19,736 nucleotides of DNA from an uncultured Actinomycetes bacterium (GTDB lineage: Bacteria > Actinomycetota > Actinomycetes > Nanopelagicales > Nanopelagicaceae). Shown here piece by piece: positions 16,741 to 19,736 of this stretch. The notes beneath the pieces were generated by a model. That model worked only from the letters and a program-made list of their open reading frames with translations. It did not search any database and had not been told where the DNA came from. The position numbers and the translations under genes are program-made. The stretch lies in assembly GCA_903922745.1 (NCBI GenBank), contig CAIXVA010000084.1, forward strand, positions 1-19,736. The letters run 5' to 3'. How positions within the stretch are numbered: position 1 is the first letter of the stretch; each line of letters starts with the position of its first letter.

Positions 16741-18089
16741 GCCTCGACCTGATCTAGGCCGATGCGCTCTTGCGCCATTGTGTCGCGATCGCGAATTGTT
16801 ACTGCATTGTCTTCGAGTGTTTCAAAGTCAATAGTGATGCAGTACGGAGTACCGATTTCATCTTGACGACGGTAACGGCGACCAATTGCCCCAGCATCAT
16901 CAAAATCAATATTCCAGTTCTTGCGAAGCTGTGTTGCAAGATCGCGCGCCTTAGGAGATAGATCTGCGTTGCGCGACAATGGAAGAACTGCAGCTTTAAT
17001 TGGCGCAAGGCGATGATCGAGCTTTAGTACCGCGCGCTTTTCCATCTCGCCCTTGCTGTTTGGTGCTTCATCTTCTGTGAATGCATCCATCAAGAAAGTA
17101 AGTGTGCAGCGATCAACTCCTGCTGCAGGCTCGATAACAAATGGTGTCCAACGCTCGCCCTTTTCCTGATCAAAGTACGAAAGATCTTTACCTGAGGCTG
17201 CAGAGTGAGCCTTTAGATCAAAGTCGGTGCGGTTTGCAATACCTTCAAGCTCGCCCCATTCGGTGCCGGCAAATTCAAACTTATATTCGATATCTGCAGT
17301 GCGCTTTGAATAGTGTGACAACTTCTCTTTTGGATGATCGTAAATACGTAGACGTTCTGGGTTAATACCAAGATCTACATACCAAGCCATGCGAGTATCA
17401 ATCCAGTACTGATGCCAGTCTTCATCGCTACCAGGGACTACAAAGAACTCCATTTCCATCTGCTCAAATTCACGAGTACGGAAAATAAAGTTTCCAGGTG
17501 TGATTTCGTTTCGGAAAGATTTACCAATTTGGCCAATACCAAATGGTGGCTTCTTGCGTGACGTTGTCATTACTTGATCAAAGTTAATAAAGATTCCTTG
17601 CGCTGTTTCTGGGCGCAAATAAGCAAGACCTGATTCATCTTCTACTGGTCCAAGGAAAGTCTTAAGCAATCCACTGAACTGTTTAGGAGTAGTGAACTGC
17701 CCCTTGTTTCCACATGCAGGACAGTTAACTTCAGTTAGGGATTCTGGCTTCTTCTTATGCTTTGCTTCATAAGCTTCTTCAAGATGGTCGGCACGGTAAC
17801 GCTTATTACAAGCGGTGCACTCAGTCAGTGGATCACTAAATGTTGCAACGTGTCCTGATGCTTCCCATACTTCTTTTGCCAAGATCACACATGAGTCCAG
17901 ACCAACAACATCTTCGCGGCCCATGACCATGGACTTCCACCACTGGCGCTTCACATTATTTTTTAACTCAACACCTAATGGACCGTAATCCCATGATGCA
18001 CGAAGTCCGCCATAAATTTCAGATGATGGGTAAACAAAGCCACGACGCTTTGCAAGTCCTACGATATTTTCTAAACGGTCCGTTGCCAC
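16710..18089 (-). CDS. glyS: Glycyl-tRNA synthetase (single-chain, dimeric type)
   Basis: It charges tRNA-Gly with glycine and is essential for translation. It is the homodimeric class II form (also called GlyQS) found in actinobacteria, not the alpha2-beta2 form. The N-terminus has [20 protein letters not shown] and the [13 protein letters not shown] segment. An inserted zinc-ribbon-like part has CTACNKRY and CPACGNKG. Motif 2 is [14 protein letters not shown], and the C-terminal anticodon-binding domain follows [14 protein letters not shown]. The GTG at 18089 (459 residues) is preferred over the ATG at 18101: GGAG lies 6 nt before the GTG and actually overlaps that ATG. It heads the run that continues into dusB, the DUF218 gene, dgt and dnaG. 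Confidence 0.95.
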   Translation of the reverse strand: MATDRLENIVGLAKRRGFVYPSSEIYGGLRASWDYGPLGVELKNNVKRQWWKSMVMGREDVVGLDSCVILAKEVWEASGHVATFSDPLTECTACNKRYRADHLEEAYEAKHKKKPESLTEVNCPACGNKGQFTTPKQFSGLLKTFLGPVEDESGLAYLRPETAQGIFINFDQVMTTSRKKPPFGIGQIGKSFRNEITPGNFIFRTREFEQMEMEFFVVPGSDEDWHQYWIDTRMAWYVDLGINPERLRIYDHPKEKLSHYSKRTADIEYKFEFAGTEWGELEGIANRTDFDLKAHSAASGKDLSYFDQEKGERWTPFVIEPAAGVDRCTLTFLMDAFTEDEAPNSKGEMEKRAVLKLDHRLAPIKAAVLPLSRNADLSPKARDLATQLRKNWNIDFDDAGAIGRRYRRQDEIGTPYCITIDFETLEDNAVTIRDRDTMAQERIGLDQVEAWLAPRLLGC

Positions 18090-18154
18090 AATAATCTCCA
18101 TCCGGCTGGCTGTCGGCGGTCAGCAACATGTGTTACTTCCGTGTGATTATTTTA
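18090..18154 (-). promoter_or_regulatory. glyS leader with -10 box and ribosome site
   Basis: A strong -10-like TAAAAT (complement of 18149-18154) overlaps the stop codon of the upstream small gene; no good -35 is seen. It would give a leader of about 50 nt that ends in GGAG (complement of 18096-18099), 6 nt before the GTG. That ribosome site decides the glyS start. The leader contains only a weak GC-rich hairpin and no T-box features. Confidence 0.45.
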
Positions 18155-18436
18155 CTCGCTGTAAGGCTTTTCATATGCACCGGGCTCGTCGATTGCTTGT
18201 GCCAGGATCGGAATTGCATTCATTTTTACGTTGGTATTGCTCAACGCCCTGCGGTATGACCCAACGTTTTCCCATTGGGTTGTCAGAGACCACAGGGTTA
18301 TTTCATCGAGATTTTGGCCGTACTCCCCATTCTTAAAGCCTGCGCACTGAGAAAAAGCATCAAGTGCGGTACTTAATTGCGCCTCAAAATGAGCAGCATC
18401 GGCCAATGGAACTGTGAAGCGAGCTATTGCGAACAT
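18152..18436 (-). CDS. Small ABM-like (antibiotic biosynthesis monooxygenase family) protein
   Basis: A 94-residue protein of the dimeric alpha/beta-barrel ABM type. MFAIARFTVPLADAAHFEAQLSTALDAF gives the first strand and helix, GEYGQNLDEITLWSLTTQWENV two strands, and GSYRRALSNTNVKMNAIPILAQAIDEPGAYE the closing helix. Small ABM proteins range from heme-degrading enzymes to quinol monooxygenases, and many have no known substrate, so no reaction is given. I recall similar small proteins beside glyS in other actinobacteria. The ATG at 18436 is preferred to the in-frame start at 18514, which would lie inside the divergent transporter gene. TAGGCT ends 7 nt upstream, so the mRNA is probably leaderless. 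glyS follows after 62 bp. Confidence 0.75.
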   Translation of the reverse strand: MFAIARFTVPLADAAHFEAQLSTALDAFSQCAGFKNGEYGQNLDEITLWSLTTQWENVGSYRRALSNTNVKMNAIPILAQAIDEPGAYEKPYSE

Positions 18437-18472
18437 AGCCCCGAGCCTAATCGGATACCCTAAAACAATGAA
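18437..18472. promoter_or_regulatory. Divergent ABM-like/ZIP promoter region, leaderless on both sides
   Basis: The gap itself is 31 bp (18437-18467). On +, TACCCT (18456-18461) ends 6 nt before the ATG at 18468. On -, TAGGCT (complement of 18444-18449) ends 7 nt before the ATG at 18436, with TTCATT (complement of 18467-18472) as a weak -35 at 17 bp. TACCCTA (18456-18462) also gives a second - strand box, TAGGGT. No zinc-uptake operator could be recognised by eye. Confidence 0.45.
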
Positions 18473-19205
18473 GTCAGCGATCTTTTTTGCCTCACTAACC
18501 GTGCTGGCCACCACATTGGGTGGAGTCCTTGCGTTTCGCTCAAAAGACCGCTTTCACCTTGTTCTTGGTCTGTCTGCAGGATTACTTATGGGTCTAGTTG
18601 GGTTTGATCTACTTCCTGAAGTTTTTGCAATGAATACCGACCACTTTGCTGGTGTGCCAATTGTTTCAATCGCCATTTTGGCAGGATTTTTAATTTTGCA
18701 CATCGTCGAACGAGGATTTGGCTCGCACGAACCTGCTGAATCGCATTACGGACATGATCACGATCATCATTCAGTGTCTGGAGTAATTGGCGCACTTGCA
18801 ATGGGTGGCCATGTATTTCTCGATGGCGTTGGCCTAGGTGTTGCATTTCAAGTTAGCTCTTCGCTAGGTCTTGCAGTGTTTATCGCAATTGTTGTTCATG
18901 CATTTAGTGATGGCCTAAATACTGTCTCAATGTTAATTAAGAGCGGACATTGGACAAAGTCAAGCAAGTACTTACTAGGTATAGATGCGATTGCTCGAAT
19001 TGGCGGAGCAACAGTAGGAACTTATTTGGCATTAAACGATAAGTACATGGCTTTATACCTTGCACTATTTTCAGGTTTTGTTATTTACATTGCGACATCT
19101 CATATCTTGCCCGAAGCACATTCTCGTCATGCATCCAAGTGGACATTAGCTGCAACGGCATTTGGTGTATTGATTATGTGGGGCGTTGTAGCAGCAACTG
19201 CTTAA
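18468..19205 (+). CDS. ZIP-family metal transporter
   Basis: An integral membrane protein of 245 residues predicted to move divalent metal, most likely zinc, into the cytoplasm. About seven to eight hydrophobic segments are visible, starting at residues 4-22, 31-50 and 64-80. A cytoplasmic-type loop rich in His and Asp (HYGHDHDHH, 93-101) separates segment 3 from segment 4, as in ZIP proteins. The metal-site helices carry H115 with D119 (HVFLDGVGLG) and H144 with D148 (HAFSDGLNT), in place of the HNxPEG and HxxxE of classical members, so ion choice is uncertain. The ATG at 18468 gives a normal first helix; an in-frame ATG at 18414 would lie inside the divergent gene. Confidence 0.85.
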   Translation: MKSAIFFASLTVLATTLGGVLAFRSKDRFHLVLGLSAGLLMGLVGFDLLPEVFAMNTDHFAGVPIVSIAILAGFLILHIVERGFGSHEPAESHYGHDHDHHSVSGVIGALAMGGHVFLDGVGLGVAFQVSSSLGLAVFIAIVVHAFSDGLNTVSMLIKSGHWTKSSKYLLGIDAIARIGGATVGTYLALNDKYMALYLALFSGFVIYIATSHILPEAHSRHASKWTLAATAFGVLIMWGVVAATA

Positions 19206-19228
19206 TTACGACTTACCGCTAGCTCTTC

Positions 19229-19255
19229 ATTTGGAATCGCTACGCTTTTCCAAAT
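19229..19255. repeat. Inverted repeat across the uppS 3' end
   Basis: ATTTGGAA (19229-19236) and its complement TTCCAAAT (19248-19255) form an 8-bp stem with an 11-nt loop that contains the uppS stop codon. It sits between convergent genes and could be a weak bidirectional terminator, but the stem is AT-rich and has no T-tract on either side. Chance is possible. Confidence 0.25.
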
Positions 19256-19736
19256 CTTCTATCTCTTGCTGAATACTCTTCAATTGCTTTCCACAAAGTC
19301 TTGCGGGTTACATCTGGCCACAAGACATCCATGAAAACAAACTCGGCATAAACACTTTGCCAAGGCAAAAAGTTGCTCGTGCGCTGCTCACCAGATGAGC
19401 GTAAAAACAGGTCTACATCACTCATAGTTGGAGAATCAAGGTACTTAGCAAATACCTTGTCGGTAATCGCGTCAGCTTTGATTTTGCCGCGCTTAACATC
19501 GCGTGCAAGCTCTGCTGCGGCATCGACGATCTCTGCTCGCCCACCATAATTAACACACATATTCAAAGTTAACTTCTTATTTTTCTTTGTTAATTCTTCA
19601 GCCTCTACTAACTCATTAATAACACTGTTCCACAAGCGCTTGGGACGTCCAATCCAGCGGATTCGAACTCCCATTTCATTCATCTGATCGCGGCGTCTGC
19701 GAATAACATCTCTGTTAAAGCCCATTAAGAACTTGA
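19240..19736 (-). CDS. uppS: Isoprenyl (undecaprenyl-type) diphosphate synthase, 5'-truncated by window edge
   Basis: A cis-prenyltransferase that condenses isopentenyl diphosphate to make the long polyprenyl carrier lipid used for peptidoglycan and polysaccharide synthesis. The frame stays open to the window edge, and the residues before the internal Met at 19725 (KFLMGFNRD) belong to the conserved domain, so the N-terminal part with the HxMDGNxRW motif lies outside. Visible are [50 protein letters not shown] (the substrate and Mg-binding region) and [10 protein letters not shown]. The stop codon lies within an inverted repeat, and the ZIP gene converges from the other side after 34 bp. uppS near glyS is usual in actinobacteria, where recO often comes next. 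Product chain length cannot be told. Confidence 0.93.
   Translation of the reverse strand, partial: KFLMGFNRDVIRRRRDQMNEMGVRIRWIGRPKRLWNSVINELVEAEELTKKNKKLTLNMCVNYGGRAEIVDAAAELARDVKRGKIKADAITDKVFAKYLDSPTMSDVDLFLRSSGEQRTSNFLPWQSVYAEFVFMDVLWPDVTRKTLWKAIEEYSARDRRFGKA

Noticed and set aside
18090..18151. T-box or glycine riboswitch upstream of glyS
   Set aside because: The leader is only about 50-60 nt with a weak hairpin, too short for a T-box, and no glycine-riboswitch core was recognised.
18437..18514. Extended N-terminus of the ABM-like protein
   Set aside because: It would overlap the divergent transporter gene; the ABM fold starts at MFAIARF and a -10 box fits that start.
1..19736. CRISPR, prophage, IS element or defence island
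   Set aside because: No repeat arrays, transposase, integrase or nuclease-type genes are visible; nearly every base is accounted for by housekeeping or metabolic genes.

Overview
The window reads as a streamlined, low-to-moderate GC actinobacterial chromosome. The gene set and order glyS, dusB, dgt, dnaG with uppS close by, the TANNNT-type -10 boxes, several start codons that appear leaderless, very short intergenic gaps and the absence of mobile elements all fit this. A freshwater acI-type (Nanopelagicales) bacterium is my best guess, but that is inference from gene content and composition, not a computed placement.

Layout. (1) 1-2518, + strand: the 3' part of a LuxR-family response regulator, then a small stand-alone protein resembling the C-terminal domain of DNA polymerase III gamma/tau (DnaX), translationally coupled to a secreted GH25 lysozyme. 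(2) 2508-11057: a sugar/glycerol catabolism block. glpD (-) and glpK (+) diverge from a 64-bp gap; glpK converges on a cytoplasmic GH36 alpha-galactosidase (-); that gene diverges, across only 20 bp, from galT-galE-galK (+). (3) 11074-11792, - strand: tRNA-Asn(GTT), a Tat-exported Rieske-type protein starting 3 nt after the tRNA, and a small ACT-domain protein. (4) 11858-18089, - strand: glyS, dusB, a YdcF/SanA-like DUF218 protein, dgt and dnaG, mostly overlapping or abutting. (5) 18152-19736: an ABM-like small protein (-) diverging from a ZIP-family metal transporter (+), then the 3' part of uppS (-), which runs off the window.

How the genes work together. The most interesting reading is region 2. 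An intracellular alpha-galactosidase, the Leloir enzymes for galactose and the kinase and dehydrogenase for glycerol together form exactly the set needed to consume an alpha-galactosyl-glycerol such as floridoside or isofloridoside (algal osmolytes). This is a hypothesis; no transporter is in the window. All three divergent gaps carry a symmetric TANNNTA heptamer that can supply overlapping -10 boxes to both strands. Several genes (DnaX-like, GH36, galT, ABM-like, ZIP) have a TANNNT box 6-9 nt before the start codon and no convincing Shine-Dalgarno sequence, as expected for leaderless mRNAs.

No CRISPR array, prophage, IS element or recognisable defence system was seen. No stretch longer than about 300 bp lacks a gene.
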